64,000 nucleotides of DNA from Asanoa ishikariensis (GCF_900107455.1 NZ_FNQB01000001.1:1364001-1428000); one strand, 5' to 3'; positions 6,756-16,006 are shown, numbered from the stretch's first letter. The notes: generated from the sequence alone by a model not told the origin. A program made the numbers and translations.

Positions 6756-9296
6756 GTGGCTGATCTGATCCCGACCCCGCACACACCGCCGACCGCGGCG
6801 AGCATCCGGCGGGCACTGGCGCGTGCCGCGGACGGCAAGGCGCTCGACCAGGGCGAGGCGGCGGACCTCATGGCCGCGCGCGGTGAGGCACTAGACGAGC
6901 TGCTGGGCATCGCCGGGGCCATCCGTGACGCGGGCCTGCGTGACGCCGGGCGGCCGGGCGTCGTGACGTACTCGCGCAAGGTCTTCATCCCGTTGACCCG
7001 CCTGTGCCGGGACCGTTGCCATTACTGCACCTTCGCCACCGTGCCGCACCGGCTACCGGCCGCCTTCCTCGACCGCGACGAGGTCGTCGCGATCGCCCGC
7101 GAAGGCGCCGCGCAGGGCTGCAAGGAAGCGCTGTTCACCCTCGGCGACCGGCCCGAGGAGCGCTGGCCGGCGGCGCGCGAGTGGCTCGACGCGCGGGGTT
7201 ATGACTCGACCCTCGACTACGTCCGGGCCAGCGCGATCGCGGTGCTCGAAGAGACCGGCCTGTTGCCGCACCTCAACCCGGGCGTGCTGAGCTGGGCCGA
7301 GCTTCAGCGCCTCAAGCCGGTCGCGCCGAGCATGGGCATGATGCTCGAGACCACCGCGACTCGGCTGTGGTCCGACAAGAGCGGCCCGCACTTCGGCTCA
7401 CCCGACAAAGAGCCGGCGGTTCGGCTGCGGGTCCTCGACGACGCGGGCCGGGTCGGTGTCCCGTTCACCACCGGCATCCTGATCGGCATCGGCGAGAACC
7501 TGGTCGAGCGCGCCGACTCGTTGTTCGCGATCCGCCGCTCGGCCCGCGAATACGGCCACATCCAGGAAGTCATCATCCAAAACTTCCGGGCCAAGCCCGA
7601 CACAGCGATGCGCGGCATGCCCGACGCCGAGTTGCTCGACCTAGCCGCGACGATCGCGGTCAGCCGGGTCATCCTCGGCCCCGGCGCTCGCATCCAGGCA
7701 CCGCCCAACCTGATCGAAGGCGAATACGACCTGCTGCTGCGCGCCGGCATCGACGACTGGGGCGGCGTCTCGCCGGTCACCCCCGACCACGTCAACCCGG
7801 AACGCCCCTGGCCGATGATCGACGACCTCGCCGCCCGATCGGCCGCCTCCGGTTTCACGCTGCGGGAACGACTGACCATCTATCCAGAATACGTACGCCG
7901 CGGCGACCCCTGGCTAGACCCGCGGCTCGCCGGCCACGTGGCGGCGCTGGCCGAGCCGGTCAGCGGGCTGGCGGCCGAGGGCACGCTGCCGGTCGGCCGG
8001 CCCTGGCAGGAGCCCGACGAGGCGTTCGTGCCCGGCGGTCGCACCGACCTGCACGCGACGATCGACACCACGGGCCGCACCGGCGACCGCCGAGGCGACT
8101 TCGACTCCGTCTACGGTGGCTGGTCCGAGGTAGCCGAGCGCATCGCGCCCGAAGCCATCGACCTGGGCCGCGGGGCTTTGGCTGAGCGGCAGCCCTCCGA
8201 CGTCCTCGAAGGCCTGCGCCTCGCGGCCACCGACCCGGCAGCGCTGTTGGAGGAGCGGCACGAGGCGGCGACCATGGCACTCTTCACCGCCGATGGCACC
8301 GCGCTCGACGAGCTGTGCCGCATCGCCGACGACGTCCGCCGCGACACCGTAGGCGACGACGTGACCTACGTGGTCAACCGCAACATCAACTTCTCGAACG
8401 TCTGCTACGTGGGCTGCCGCTTCTGCGCCTTCGCCCAACGCGAACGCGACGCCGACGCCTTCCGTCTCTCGGTCGACCAGGTAGCCGACCGCGCCGAAGA
8501 AGCCTGGGCGGCCGGCGCCACCGAGATCTGCATGCAGGGCGGCATCGACCCGAAGCTGCCGGTGACCGCATATGCCGAGATGGTCCGCGCGATCAAACAA
8601 CGGGTGCCAGGCATGCACGTCCACGCCTTCTCACCCATGGAGATCGTCACCGGCGCCGCGAAGGGCGGCATGCCGGTCCGCGAGTGGCTGGAAAGCCTGC
8701 GCGAAGCCGGCCTGGACACGATCCCGGGCACAGCGGCGGAGATCCTCGACGACGACGTGCGCTGGGTCCTGACCAAGGGCAAACTCCCGGCCGCCACCTG
8801 GGTCGACGTGGTTTCGACGGCACACGAGCTAGGCATCCGATCAAGCTCCACGATGATGTACGGGCACGTCGACCACCCCCGCCAATGGCTAGGCCACTTC
8901 CGGGTGCTGGCGGGGGTGCAGGACCGCACGGGCGGCTTCACCGAGTTCGTAGCCCTACCGTTCGTCCACACCAACGCCCCCATCTACCTGGCCGGCATCG
9001 CCCGCCCGGGCCCAACCTGGCGAGAAAACCGAGTAGTCCACGCGATGGCCCGACTACTCCTGCACGGCCGCATCTCCAACATCCAGTGCTCCTGGGTAAA
9101 ACTCGGCGACGAGGGCACGGTCGCAATGCTCAACGGCGGCTGCAACGACCTGGGCGGCACGCTGATGGAGGAAACCATCTCCCGCATGGCGGGCTCGGCC
9201 AACGGCTCATCACGCACGGTCGAGCAGCTCAAGGCCATAGCCACAGCGGCCGGCCGCCCAGCCCGCGAACGCACCACGGCCTACGGCCTGCACTAA
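6756..9296 (+). CDS. fbiC: FbiC: FO synthase (fused CofG-CofH, two radical-SAM domains)
   Basis: This 846-residue enzyme makes FO, the deazaflavin chromophore of F420, from tyrosine and 5-amino-6-ribitylamino-uracil using two radical-SAM centres. The CofG half has Cys84-Cys88-Cys91 in CRDRCHYC. The CofH half has Cys550-Cys554-Cys557 in CYVGCRFC. Both carry the CxxxCxxC motif that binds a 4Fe-4S cluster. [18 protein letters not shown] and [10 protein letters not shown] are typical of CofH. The fused form is the actinobacterial arrangement. It starts at a GTG 7 bases after a TACGCT box. The last third uses more A-ending codons than the first, although no domain is disrupted. Confidence 0.96.
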   Translation: MADLIPTPHTPPTAASIRRALARAADGKALDQGEAADLMAARGEALDELLGIAGAIRDAGLRDAGRPGVVTYSRKVFIPLTRLCRDRCHYCTFATVPHRLPAAFLDRDEVVAIAREGAAQGCKEALFTLGDRPEERWPAAREWLDARGYDSTLDYVRASAIAVLEETGLLPHLNPGVLSWAELQRLKPVAPSMGMMLETTATRLWSDKSGPHFGSPDKEPAVRLRVLDDAGRVGVPFTTGILIGIGENLVERADSLFAIRRSAREYGHIQEVIIQNFRAKPDTAMRGMPDAELLDLAATIAVSRVILGPGARIQAPPNLIEGEYDLLLRAGIDDWGGVSPVTPDHVNPERPWPMIDDLAARSAASGFTLRERLTIYPEYVRRGDPWLDPRLAGHVAALAEPVSGLAAEGTLPVGRPWQEPDEAFVPGGRTDLHATIDTTGRTGDRRGDFDSVYGGWSEVAERIAPEAIDLGRGALAERQPSDVLEGLRLAATDPAALLEERHEAATMALFTADGTALDELCRIADDVRRDTVGDDVTYVVNRNINFSNVCYVGCRFCAFAQRERDADAFRLSVDQVADRAEEAWAAGATEICMQGGIDPKLPVTAYAEMVRAIKQRVPGMHVHAFSPMEIVTGAAKGGMPVREWLESLREAGLDTIPGTAAEILDDDVRWVLTKGKLPAATWVDVVSTAHELGIRSSSTMMYGHVDHPRQWLGHFRVLAGVQDRTGGFTEFVALPFVHTNAPIYLAGIARPGPTWRENRVVHAMARLLLHGRISNIQCSWVKLGDEGTVAMLNGGCNDLGGTLMEETISRMAGSANGSSRTVEQLKAIATAAGRPARERTTAYGLH

Positions 9297-10547
9297 CGCG
9301 CCATCGGTTGGGGCTGTGCGGGTGGTCCTGGCCTGCGCGGCCGTGCCGTCGGTTGGGTTCCGCGGGTGGTCTTGGTCGGCGCGGACGTGCTCTCGGTTGG
9401 TTGTGCGGTGGTTCTGGCCTGTGCGGACGCGCGATCGGTTGGGTTGTGCGGGTGGTCCTGACCTATGCGGCCGTGCCGTCGGGTTCCGCCGGTGGTCTTG
9501 GTCGGCGCGGACGCATGATCGGTTGGGTGCGCGGGTGGCTCTGTTCTGCCCGGACGCGCGCTCGGTTGGGTGCGCGGGAGGCCTGGCGGCCGTGGCCGTG
9601 CCGTCGGTTGGGACTCCGTGGGTGGCCCGGGACTCGCTTGACCGGAGATTTCGGACGGGCGTCGCGGGTCTGAGCGCGCGTTTGCACATCGTCGCGCGAT
9701 GTAGGTACCAGGTTCGCCGTGCTGTCGGGATCCCACTGACCCGGGTCGGCCAAGCCTGCAGTCTCGTTGGTCGAGTGATCGATGGCCGTGCGCCGACGGC
9801 GACTGCCAGCGCGTGTTCTCGTCTGTCCTTGGTCGTAGCGATCATGTGGAGACGCCTAAGGGAGAAGGCGTGTCGGGCCGGCCGGGCGGGGTGGTCGACG
9901 AGGACCGGCCGACCGTAGCGCCGCATCCAGCCGCGCCGCGGGTCACCTCCGCGCCGCCGCGGTCTCCGGGCGCGGCGTTTTCGCCGCGAGGTTCTGCGTG
10001 GGTGGGGGATGTCTGCTGCGACGGTGCCCTGCTGGTCGGGCGGTGAACGCCGCCCGTGCGTCGACCGGAGCCGGTCGACGTGCCGGCCGCCTCAAGGCGG
10101 AGTCAGCCCTGGCCCTGACGGGCGACGCCCGGCGTCCGCCGGAGCCGGTCGACGTGCCTGGCTGCCTCCGGGCGAGTCGGTCATGGCGCCGCCGACTGTC
10201 CGACACCCCGCTCGGGACAGCCGGCGGTCGAGCGGTGAGGTGGTCTAGCGGTCCGAAAGCTGACGTTTCCTACAGCGAACCACCAGGTTTGCATGATCAT
10301 CTGAGGTGGGTAATGACCCGCCCGATTCGTGCCCTCGACCGGGGGACTAGCGGAGGCCGGGTGGATCAAGCTAGGGATGTCGTGGTTTGATCTCTTATGT
10401 GCGGTTGCGGCGTCTGAGCAGGTGGGAAAGTGGTCGATCGTGCGTTACCCGCCTGGGGTCTGGATCGGTAGGGAGCCGAAGGGCCACGGCACCATCCGCG
10501 AGTCGCCCACGGCACGCCGGTTCGTGGGCCTATTTATCAGGTTCCGC
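9297..10547. other. Gene-free stretch with tandem repeats, before the whiB promoter
   Basis: Frames are open on both strands here, but no segment resembles a protein family or has a convincing start, so it is taken as non-coding. The left third is an imperfect tandem repeat array (9305-9632). An 18-base direct repeat with core GGAGCCGGTCGACGTGCC occurs at 10067-10084 and 10141-10158. The rest shows nothing recognisable. Confidence 0.6.
9305..9632. repeat. Imperfect tandem repeat array, about eight copies of 43-45 bp
   Basis: Copies begin CGGTTGGG and continue roughly TTGTGCGGGTGGTCCTGG, then CCTGTGCGGACGCGCGAT or a GCGGCCGTGCCGT variant. They start near 9305, 9350, 9394, 9436, 9480, 9518, 9561 and 9604. 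One copy has lost TTGG and the last is short. The two alternating end types suggest higher-order duplication. The array starts 8 bases after the fbiC stop. There are no spacers as in CRISPR. Confidence 0.75.
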
Positions 10548-10577
10548 TTGACGACGCACGCATTACACGCGTGTAAT
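10548..10577 (+). promoter_or_regulatory. whiB promoter with a palindromic operator over the -10 box
   Basis: TTGACG (10548-10553) and TGTAAT (10572-10577) are separated by 18 bases and match the housekeeping sigma consensus. A perfect 16-bp palindrome, ATTACACGCGTGTAAT (10562-10577), covers the -10 box. It resembles the BldD site TNAC-N5-GTNA but has a 6-base spacer. A dimeric regulator binding here would block transcription. The leader would be about 110 bases long. Confidence 0.6.
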
Positions 10578-10654
10578 TTCACTGGGGTCGTTCGAACGGG
10601 ACATGACAAATCGGACCGTACGGGCGAAAAAGTAGGGCCTTCCGCGAGGGGGTT

Positions 10655-10675
10655 ACGCCGGTCGCAGGCCGGCGT
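10655..10675 (+). promoter_or_regulatory. Hairpin just before the whiB ribosome binding site
   Basis: ACGCCGG (10655-10661) pairs with CCGGCGT (10669-10675) around a 7-base loop. The AAAGGAGG ribosome binding site starts 3 bases later. The hairpin may shape access to that site. Confidence 0.45.
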
Positions 10676-10693
10676 GCGAAAGGAGGCAACGTT

Positions 10694-10957
10694 ATGGATG
10701 GTGGCCGTGTCGAGGTCGCCGACCTGCTGGGCAACGCGCCGGAGTGGCAGGAGCGTGCACTGTGCTCCCAGACCGACCCCGAAGCGTTCTTCCCGGAAAA
10801 GGGCGGTTCGACCCGCGAGGCCAAGCGGATCTGCTCGCGCTGCGACGTCAAGGCCGAATGCCTCGAATACGCGCTCGGCCATGACGAGCGGTTCGGCATC
10901 TGGGGTGGCCTGTCGGAACGTGAGCGGCGCAAGCTGAAGCGGCGCGTCGTCGCCTGA
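10694..10957 (+). CDS. whiB: WhiB-family iron-sulfur transcription factor (WhiB / WhiB2-WhmD type)
   Basis: This 87-residue protein should bind a 4Fe-4S cluster through Cys24, Cys47, Cys50 and Cys56 (C...CxxC...C). It carries the GIWGG turn (68-72) and a basic tail ERRKLKRRVV. WQERALCSQTDPEAFFPEKG matches Streptomyces WhiB and mycobacterial WhiB2/WhmD, which act with WhiA in sporulation septation and cell division, rather than other Wbl proteins. The AAAGGAGG ribosome binding site is excellent. Its position between fbiC and a metallopeptidase-like gene matches M. tuberculosis Rv3260c. Confidence 0.95.
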   Translation: MDGGRVEVADLLGNAPEWQERALCSQTDPEAFFPEKGGSTREAKRICSRCDVKAECLEYALGHDERFGIWGGLSERERRKLKRRVVA

Positions 10958-11188
10958 TCGGGCAACGAACGCCGGCCGGCACCAAGCGCGGAGGGGGAAC
11001 CCGCGCTGAGGACGGCACAAGAACATATCGGGGACCGAGGGCCATCATCGCTTGCGATGCGGGCCCTCGACCGCATCCGGGGTACGGCCAGTCGGCGACG
11101 CAGGGGATCGCGACCAGGCCGTCCTCGCGGTGGGCCGCCGTGGGGTTAGCCCAACCGGCCAAGATCAGCCTGGCGCGGTCAGATCAGC

Positions 11189-11632
11189 TCAGCTCAGCTC
11201 GTCCGGGTCGAGGCCGAGGAGGTTGGCGACCTGCTCGATGATCACGTCGTGGACCAGGTCGGCCAGATCGTCGTGGTCCATCGCGCGGAACTCCAGCGGT
11301 CGCCGGTAGAGGACGATCCGCGGCGCCATGTCGGCTCGGCCTGGGCGGCCGGGCAGCAGGCGGGCCAGCGGAACCTCGCCGTCCTCGAGCACGTCGGTGT
11401 CGTACACGTTGAGCTCTGGCGGCACGTCCTCCACCGCGAACTCCACCCCGGCGAGCTCCTTGGCGAACCGGTGCTCCAGGGTCTCGACCGTGTCCAAGAC
11501 AAGATCATCGAAGATCTCTGCCTTGGTACGCGCCAGCGGTACCGTCGCGGGCACCAAACGCCCGCGCAGCCCGCGACCGTGCCGGTCACGGCGCCGACCG
11601 GACGCCGGCCGGCGGTTGGCGGGGCTGGTCAT
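11189..11632 (-). CDS. Metallopeptidase-like (zincin) family protein
   Basis: This 147-residue protein of unknown substrate resembles Rv3259, its positional counterpart. The N-terminus is Arg-rich (RRRDRHGRGLRGRL). The late segment LVHDVIIEQVANLLGLDPDEL corresponds to the zinc-binding helix of the family, but the usual HExxxEQ appears as HDxxxEQ, so metal binding or activity is uncertain. AGGAGG precedes the ATG at 11632 by 7 bases. It is divergent from the DUF3499 gene (101 bases apart) and convergent with whiB. The 231 bases between it and whiB show no clear terminator. Confidence 0.8.
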   Translation of the reverse strand: MTSPANRRPASGRRRDRHGRGLRGRLVPATVPLARTKAEIFDDLVLDTVETLEHRFAKELAGVEFAVEDVPPELNVYDTDVLEDGEVPLARLLPGRPGRADMAPRIVLYRRPLEFRAMDHDDLADLVHDVIIEQVANLLGLDPDELS

Positions 11633-11721
11633 CGTGCACCTCCTGGAGAAAAGCAGCCTCAGCCTAGCCCCGCGATCGGCGTGTCGCGGCGCAAGGCGGG
11701 GCAACGCCCGGGTGGGAGAGA

Positions 11722-11727
11722 TAACGT
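11722..11727 (+). promoter_or_regulatory. Likely -10 box of a leaderless transcript
   Basis: TAACGT (TANNNT) ends 6 bases before the GTG at 11734, the same spacing as at 586 and 6744. No Shine-Dalgarno sequence is visible. Confidence 0.35.
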
Positions 11728-11733
11728 GCCGCC

Positions 11734-12096
11734 GTGAGGTCTCCACGGCGTTGCTCCAGAAACGGCTGTCCCAGGCCGGCTGTCGCCACGCTGACCTACG
11801 TTTACCACGAGTCGACCGCCGTCGTCGGGCCGTTGGCCGCCTTCGCCGAGCCTCATACCTATGACCTCTGCGAGCAACACGCCCGCTCCCTCACCGCCCC
11901 CCGCGGCTGGGAAGTGGTGCGCCACGAGGGCGAGTTCCAACCACCACCCCCCACGACCGACGACCTGGTCGCCCTGGCCGACGCGGTACGCGAAGCAGCC
12001 CGCCCGGGCCGCTACGACGACTACGACGACCTCCCACACGCCGGCCACCAACAAGGCCGCCGCGGTCACCTCCGAGTAATCCCGCCAAGCCAGTAG
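11734..12096 (+). CDS. DUF3499 family protein
   Basis: This conserved actinobacterial protein of 120 residues has no known function. The start MRSPRRCSRNGCPRPAVATLTYVYHESTAVVGPLA, then PHTYDLCEQHA and LTAPRGWEVVR, is diagnostic of DUF3499. Three cysteines (7, 12 and the one in DLCEQHA) with nearby His suggest a small metal site. The tail is Asp/Tyr- and Arg-rich. It is the counterpart of Rv3258c, which in M. tuberculosis is followed directly by manB; here manB is 24 kb away. Confidence 0.88.
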   Translation: MRSPRRCSRNGCPRPAVATLTYVYHESTAVVGPLAAFAEPHTYDLCEQHARSLTAPRGWEVVRHEGEFQPPPPTTDDLVALADAVREAARPGRYDDYDDLPHAGHQQGRRGHLRVIPPSQ

Positions 12097-12571
12097 GACC
12101 AGCGGCCGGCTCCGCGAGGATCGGCTCTTCGGCGCAGATCACCGGCAGTGGGCGCATGTCCCGTTGCTCGTCGCCAGTGGGCGGCAGGCAGCAGCTCATC
12201 AGGTTGGCAGGCGGCCTCAGCCGCCGACCGGGCCGAGCATTTTGATCGTGTGCGCCGCATTCGGTCAGCCCATGATCGGGTGCAGCAGGTCTGGCACGAC
12301 ACGCCGTCGGGTTCCCCGGCCAGATGCGCATGATCATGGACGAGGTGCGGCCAGGCACTTGGTCTGGTGCACCTGATCATGGAGGTCGGTGCCGCCGGGC
12401 GCGCGAGACGAAGATGACGCGCCCGTGCTTGCCGGCACCGTTTTCGGAACGGCAGCAGACGGACCCCTCCCCGCCAGGCGTGACTGGCCGCCGCACGCCG
12501 GTACCTCAGTGCCGGCGATAACCAGCAGAATCCGACTGCCGCCGCCCACGAACCACCGTCTGGCGGTTCGG
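12097..12571. other. Gene-free junction at the left edge of the accessory block
   Basis: No gene with family resemblance is seen in these 475 bases, which lie between convergent genes. A compound inverted repeat is present: GGTGCCG (12388-12394) with CGGCACC (12433-12439), enclosing GGGCGCG (12397-12403) with CGCGCCC (12418-12424). The words TGATCATG and TGATCATGG recur nearby. No integrase, tRNA or clear attachment duplication is visible. Confidence 0.5.
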
Positions 12572-13921
12572 CTAGCCGCTGACCAAACGGTGGATCAGAT
12601 CCGCTCGGCGTGCGGCGCGGCCTGTGCGGGCCTCGGCCGCGTCGGCGGAGGCCGTCGCTCGCAGGGCCGCGTTGATGCCCAGCCACCGCAACGGCTCCGG
12701 CTCCCAAGACCGCGACCGATGCCCCACCCAAGGCAGCTCGACCAGGTCCGACGACACCCCGAGGATCAGGTCAGCCAGCGTCCGACCCGCCAGGTTGCTG
12801 GTTCCCACCCCGTCCCCGACGTATCCGCCCGCCCAGGCCAGCCCCGACGCCCGGTCCAGGCCCACCGATGCCGTCCAGTCGCGGGTGACCCCCAGCGGCC
12901 CGCCCCATGCGTGTGAGATCTCCGCGACCGGCCCGAGCACCGGAAACAGCGCCCCCAAGGTTTCGCGCAAAGCAGTGAAAACCGAAGGCTCCCGATCGAA
13001 CGACGGAGAGACCGACGAGCCGAAGTGGTACGGCGCGCCCCGCCCGCCGAAGGCCAGCCGCCCGTCAGCCGTGCGCTGGCCGTAGATGATCAGGTGGCGG
13101 AAGTCCGTGAACGTCTCCCGGTCCGCCAACCCGATCGCGTCCCAGGTCGACTCGGGCAACGGAGGCGTCGCCACCATCAGCGAGTAGACCGGCGCCACCG
13201 CTCGCCGATAGCCGGGCAGCCCCGCCGTGTAACCCTCCGTCGCCCGGACCACGACCTCGGCCCGCACGGTGCCGAACGGCGTGACCGCAGCGCCCGGCCG
13301 CAACGAGGTCACCGGCGTGCCCTCGTAAAGAGAGACCCCGCGCGCCGCGACCACCGACGCCAACCCCCGCACCAACGCCGCCGGCTGGATGGCCGCGCAA
13401 TGGGGCGTGAACACCCCGCCCAGCACCGACGTCGCCCCGAGCCGGGACGACGCGTCGCCCGCCGACAGCAGCGACACCTCGTCGAACCCGAACGAGGCGT
13501 ACGACGAGACAGTCGCGGACGCCCGGGAGAGCTGGGCCGGTGACCGGGCCACCGACACCGTCCCGCCCTTGTGGAAGTCGCACGCGATGTTCTCGGCCGC
13601 GCACACCCGGCCGACCTCGTCGACGGTCGCGTTCATCGCCTGCTGGAACGCTATCGCCGCCGAGCGGCCGTGGCGCCGGGCCAACGCGGGCAGTGACGAC
13701 GGCAGCAGCGCCGAACACCAACCCCCGTTGCGCCCGGACGCGCCGAAGCCGGCGTATGCGCTCTCCAGCACCACGACCCGGAGCGACGGATCCAACAAGC
13801 TCAGGTAGTACGCCGTCCACAGCCCGGTGAAGCCCGCACCCACGATCGCCACGTCGCACGAGACGGAACCCGGTAGGGGAGGCCGCAACTCCGGCGGCGG
13901 GCCCATCCAGTACGAGATCAC
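12572..13921 (-). CDS. FAD-dependent amine oxidase-like enzyme (PuuB/DAO family)
   Basis: This oxidoreductase of 449 residues probably oxidises an amine such as gamma-glutamylputrescine, putrescine or a relative. The dinucleotide-binding motif VAIVGAGFTGLWTAYYL is followed by VLESAYAGFGASGRNGGW, the DAO-family FAD motif. The C-terminus GLAWAGGYVGDGVGTSNLAGRTLADLILG binds the flavin. The GTG start at 13921 overlaps the stop of the upstream aminotransferase as GTGA, so the two are translated together. The frame is open further upstream into that gene, but the overlap and family start argue against using it. Context with Pot transport genes supports a polyamine substrate. Confidence 0.85.
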   Translation of the reverse strand: MISYWMGPPPELRPPLPGSVSCDVAIVGAGFTGLWTAYYLSLLDPSLRVVVLESAYAGFGASGRNGGWCSALLPSSLPALARRHGRSAAIAFQQAMNATVDEVGRVCAAENIACDFHKGGTVSVARSPAQLSRASATVSSYASFGFDEVSLLSAGDASSRLGATSVLGGVFTPHCAAIQPAALVRGLASVVAARGVSLYEGTPVTSLRPGAAVTPFGTVRAEVVVRATEGYTAGLPGYRRAVAPVYSLMVATPPLPESTWDAIGLADRETFTDFRHLIIYGQRTADGRLAFGGRGAPYHFGSSVSPSFDREPSVFTALRETLGALFPVLGPVAEISHAWGGPLGVTRDWTASVGLDRASGLAWAGGYVGDGVGTSNLAGRTLADLILGVSSDLVELPWVGHRSRSWEPEPLRWLGINAALRATASADAAEARTGRAARRADLIHRLVSG

Positions 13922-15264
13922 AGGCGCTGCCACGCCTCCGTCAGCACCGTGCGCAGGATCTGCTCCATCTCGTCGAACTGCTGCTGCTCGCAGATCAGCG
14001 GCGGCGCCAACTGCACCACCGGGTCTCCGCGGTCGTCGGCCCGGCAATAGAGACCGGCCTGGAACAGCGCCGACGACAGGAAGCCGCGCAGGAGTCGCTC
14101 GGACTCCGCCTCGTCGAACGTCGCCTTGGTCGCCTTGTCCTTGACGAGCTCGATCCCGTAGAAGTAGCCGTCACCCCGGACGTCACCGACGATCGGCAGG
14201 TCGAGCAGCTTCTCCAGAGTGGACCGGAAGGCCGCTTCGGTGGCCCGCACGTGACCGGTCAGGTCCTCGCGCGCGAACACGTCCAGGTTGGCCAACGCCA
14301 CCGCGCACGACACCGGGTGCCCGCCGAACGTGATGCCGTGCGCGAACATCTCCGTCGACGCGAGGAACGGCTCGATCAGCCGGTCCGTCGCGATCATCGC
14401 GCCCAGCGGCGCGTACCCGGAGGTCAGGCCCTTCGCCGTGGTGATGATGTCCGGCTGGTAGCCATACCGCTCAGCGCCGAAGTAGTAGCCCAGCCGACCC
14501 CAGGCGCAGATCACCTCGTCGGAGACCAGCAGGACGTCATAGGCGTCGCAGATCTCCCGGACACGCGCGAAATACCCAGGCGGCGGCGGGAAGCAGCCAC
14601 CCGAGTTCTGCACCGGCTCCAGGAAGACCGCTGCGACCGTGTCCGGACCCTCGCGCTCGATAGCCCGGGCGATCTCCTCGGCGGCCCACCGCCCGAAATC
14701 AACCTCGGACGAACCGTGCTCCGGCGCCCGGTAGAAGTTCGTGTTCGGCACCTTGATCCCGCCCGGCACCAGCGGCTCGAAGTCGGCCTTGATGCCGGGC
14801 AGGCCGGTGATCGACAGCGCGCCCATCGAGGTGCCGTGGTAGGCGATGTGCCGGCTGACCACCTTGTGCTTGTTCGGCTTGCCGACCCGCTTGAAGTAGG
14901 CGCGCGCCAGCTTCCACGCCGTTTCGACCGCCTCGGACCCACCGGTCGTGAAGAACACCCGGTTGAGATCACCCGGCGTCAGGGACGCGATCCGCTCCGC
15001 CAGCTCGACCGCGGTCGGGTGGGCGTAGGACCAGAGCGGGAAGAACGCCAACTCGGCCGCCTGCTTGGCGGCGGCGTCGGCTAGCTCCGTGCGGCCGTGG
15101 CCGGCGTTGACCACGAACAGGCCGGACAGCCCGTCGAGGTAACGGCGGCCCTGGTCGTCCCAGACGTACGCGCCGTCGCCGCGGACGATCGTGGGTACCT
15201 CCCCGTCGCGATAACTGGACATCCGGGTGAAATGCATCCACAGGTGGTCGGTGGCGTTGGCCAT
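13918..15264 (-). CDS. Class III aminotransferase, probably polyamine (putrescine):pyruvate type
   Basis: This PLP enzyme has 448 residues from the ATG at 15264 (MANATDHLWMHFTRMSSY). TTGGSEAVETAWKLAR and DEVICAWGRLGYYFGAERYGYQPDIITTAKGLTSGYAPLGA contain the cofactor-binding Asp and the Schiff-base Lys. The start resembles the SpuC group, which moves the terminal amine of putrescine or related amines to pyruvate. A second ATG 12 bases upstream is possible, but the chosen one has GGGGA in front. It is co-transcribed with the FAD enzyme and sits next to the Lrp-type regulator and the pot genes. Exact substrate is inferred. Confidence 0.87.
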   Translation of the reverse strand: MANATDHLWMHFTRMSSYRDGEVPTIVRGDGAYVWDDQGRRYLDGLSGLFVVNAGHGRTELADAAAKQAAELAFFPLWSYAHPTAVELAERIASLTPGDLNRVFFTTGGSEAVETAWKLARAYFKRVGKPNKHKVVSRHIAYHGTSMGALSITGLPGIKADFEPLVPGGIKVPNTNFYRAPEHGSSEVDFGRWAAEEIARAIEREGPDTVAAVFLEPVQNSGGCFPPPPGYFARVREICDAYDVLLVSDEVICAWGRLGYYFGAERYGYQPDIITTAKGLTSGYAPLGAMIATDRLIEPFLASTEMFAHGITFGGHPVSCAVALANLDVFAREDLTGHVRATEAAFRSTLEKLLDLPIVGDVRGDGYFYGIELVKDKATKATFDEAESERLLRGFLSSALFQAGLYCRADDRGDPVVQLAPPLICEQQQFDEMEQILRTVLTEAWQRL

Positions 15265-15317
15265 CGGTATCCCCATCGCGTCGTCGTGCGAGCTGGTGAG
15301 CTCACAGCACCTACAAC

Positions 15318-15327
15318 GGTTATCGCA
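15318..15327. promoter_or_regulatory. Shared motif GGTTATCGCA, copy 1, upstream of the aminotransferase
   Basis: The word GGTTATCGCA occurs here, 54 bases upstream of the aminotransferase start, and again at 16007-16016 upstream of potD. Both copies are followed within 16 bases by GTCAGG. It could be a regulator site for the adjacent Lrp protein. Confidence 0.3.
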
Positions 15328-15401
15328 CAAAAACCGACCGTCAGGCAAGGCTTACGGAGGTCGGAAGCCAAGAACGCCACGAAATCCGCAGTCGGCAAAG
15401 G

Positions 15402-15908
15402 CTAGGCCGTACCCCAGGAATAGGTCTGCTTGCGCAGCTTGAGATAGACGAAAGCCTCCGTCGAGAGCACGCCCTCGACCGTCCGGAGCCGCTTGAGGAT
15501 CTCCAGCAGGTGGTCGTCGTCGCGGCACACCACCTCGCACAGCAGGTCGAACGAGCCCGCGGTGATCACCACGTAGTCGACCTCGTGGAACTCGGCCAGC
15601 CGGTCGGCCACCTGCTCGAGGTCGCCGGAGACGCGCAGCCCGATCATCGCCTGGCGTGGGAAGCCGAGCTGGAGCGGGTCGGTCACCGCGACGATCTGCA
15701 TCACCCCGGCGTCGAGCAGGCGCTGCACCCGTTGCCGGACCGCCGCCTCGGAAAGCCCGACCGCCTTGCCGATCGACGCGTACGGCCGCCGCCCGTCTTC
15801 CTGAAGTTGCTCGATGATCTGTTTGGCGACGTCGTCGAGCAGTGCGTGGCTGGCCCCATCGCGGACCAAAGCCCGGCGGGGACCCGCCCCGTTGCCCGAC
15901 ATGCCCAT
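15402..15908 (-). CDS. Lrp/AsnC-family transcription regulator
   Basis: This 168-residue regulator has an N-terminal helix-turn-helix (about 24-75: LLDDVAKQIIEQLQEDGRRPYASIGKAVGLSEAAVRQRVQRLLDAGV) and a C-terminal ligand-binding RAM domain (YVVITAGSFDLLCEVVCRDDDHLLEIL). GAGGAGGATC precedes the ATG at 15908 at about 9 bases. It lies between the aminotransferase-FAD operon and the divergent pot operon, so it is the natural candidate to control both in response to an amino acid or polyamine. That role is inferred from position. Confidence 0.92.
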   Translation of the reverse strand: MGMSGNGAGPRRALVRDGASHALLDDVAKQIIEQLQEDGRRPYASIGKAVGLSEAAVRQRVQRLLDAGVMQIVAVTDPLQLGFPRQAMIGLRVSGDLEQVADRLAEFHEVDYVVITAGSFDLLCEVVCRDDDHLLEILKRLRTVEGVLSTEAFVYLKLRKQTYSWGTA

Positions 15909-16006
15909 CTCGAGATCCTCCTCAGTAAAGGACGTGCATTACAGAGCCAAGTCTTCCGTATTTCGTCGTCAACTACGAGAGTGGCAACGGAATCCCTTGT
16001 GACAGG

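Noticed and set aside
9305-9632. CRISPR array
   Set aside because: Copies are contiguous and diverged, without unique spacers, and no cas genes are present.
9210-9926. Minus-strand repetitive reading of about 240 residues over the tandem repeats
   Set aside because: The repeated peptide (for example RTGQNHRTTN) only mirrors the DNA repeat. All frames are open, the start overlaps nothing sensible and it runs into fbiC.
12066-12731. Minus-strand frame of about 220 codons after DUF3499
   Set aside because: The low-complexity Arg/Ala/Gly content runs into the FAD enzyme gene in a different frame, with no start signal.
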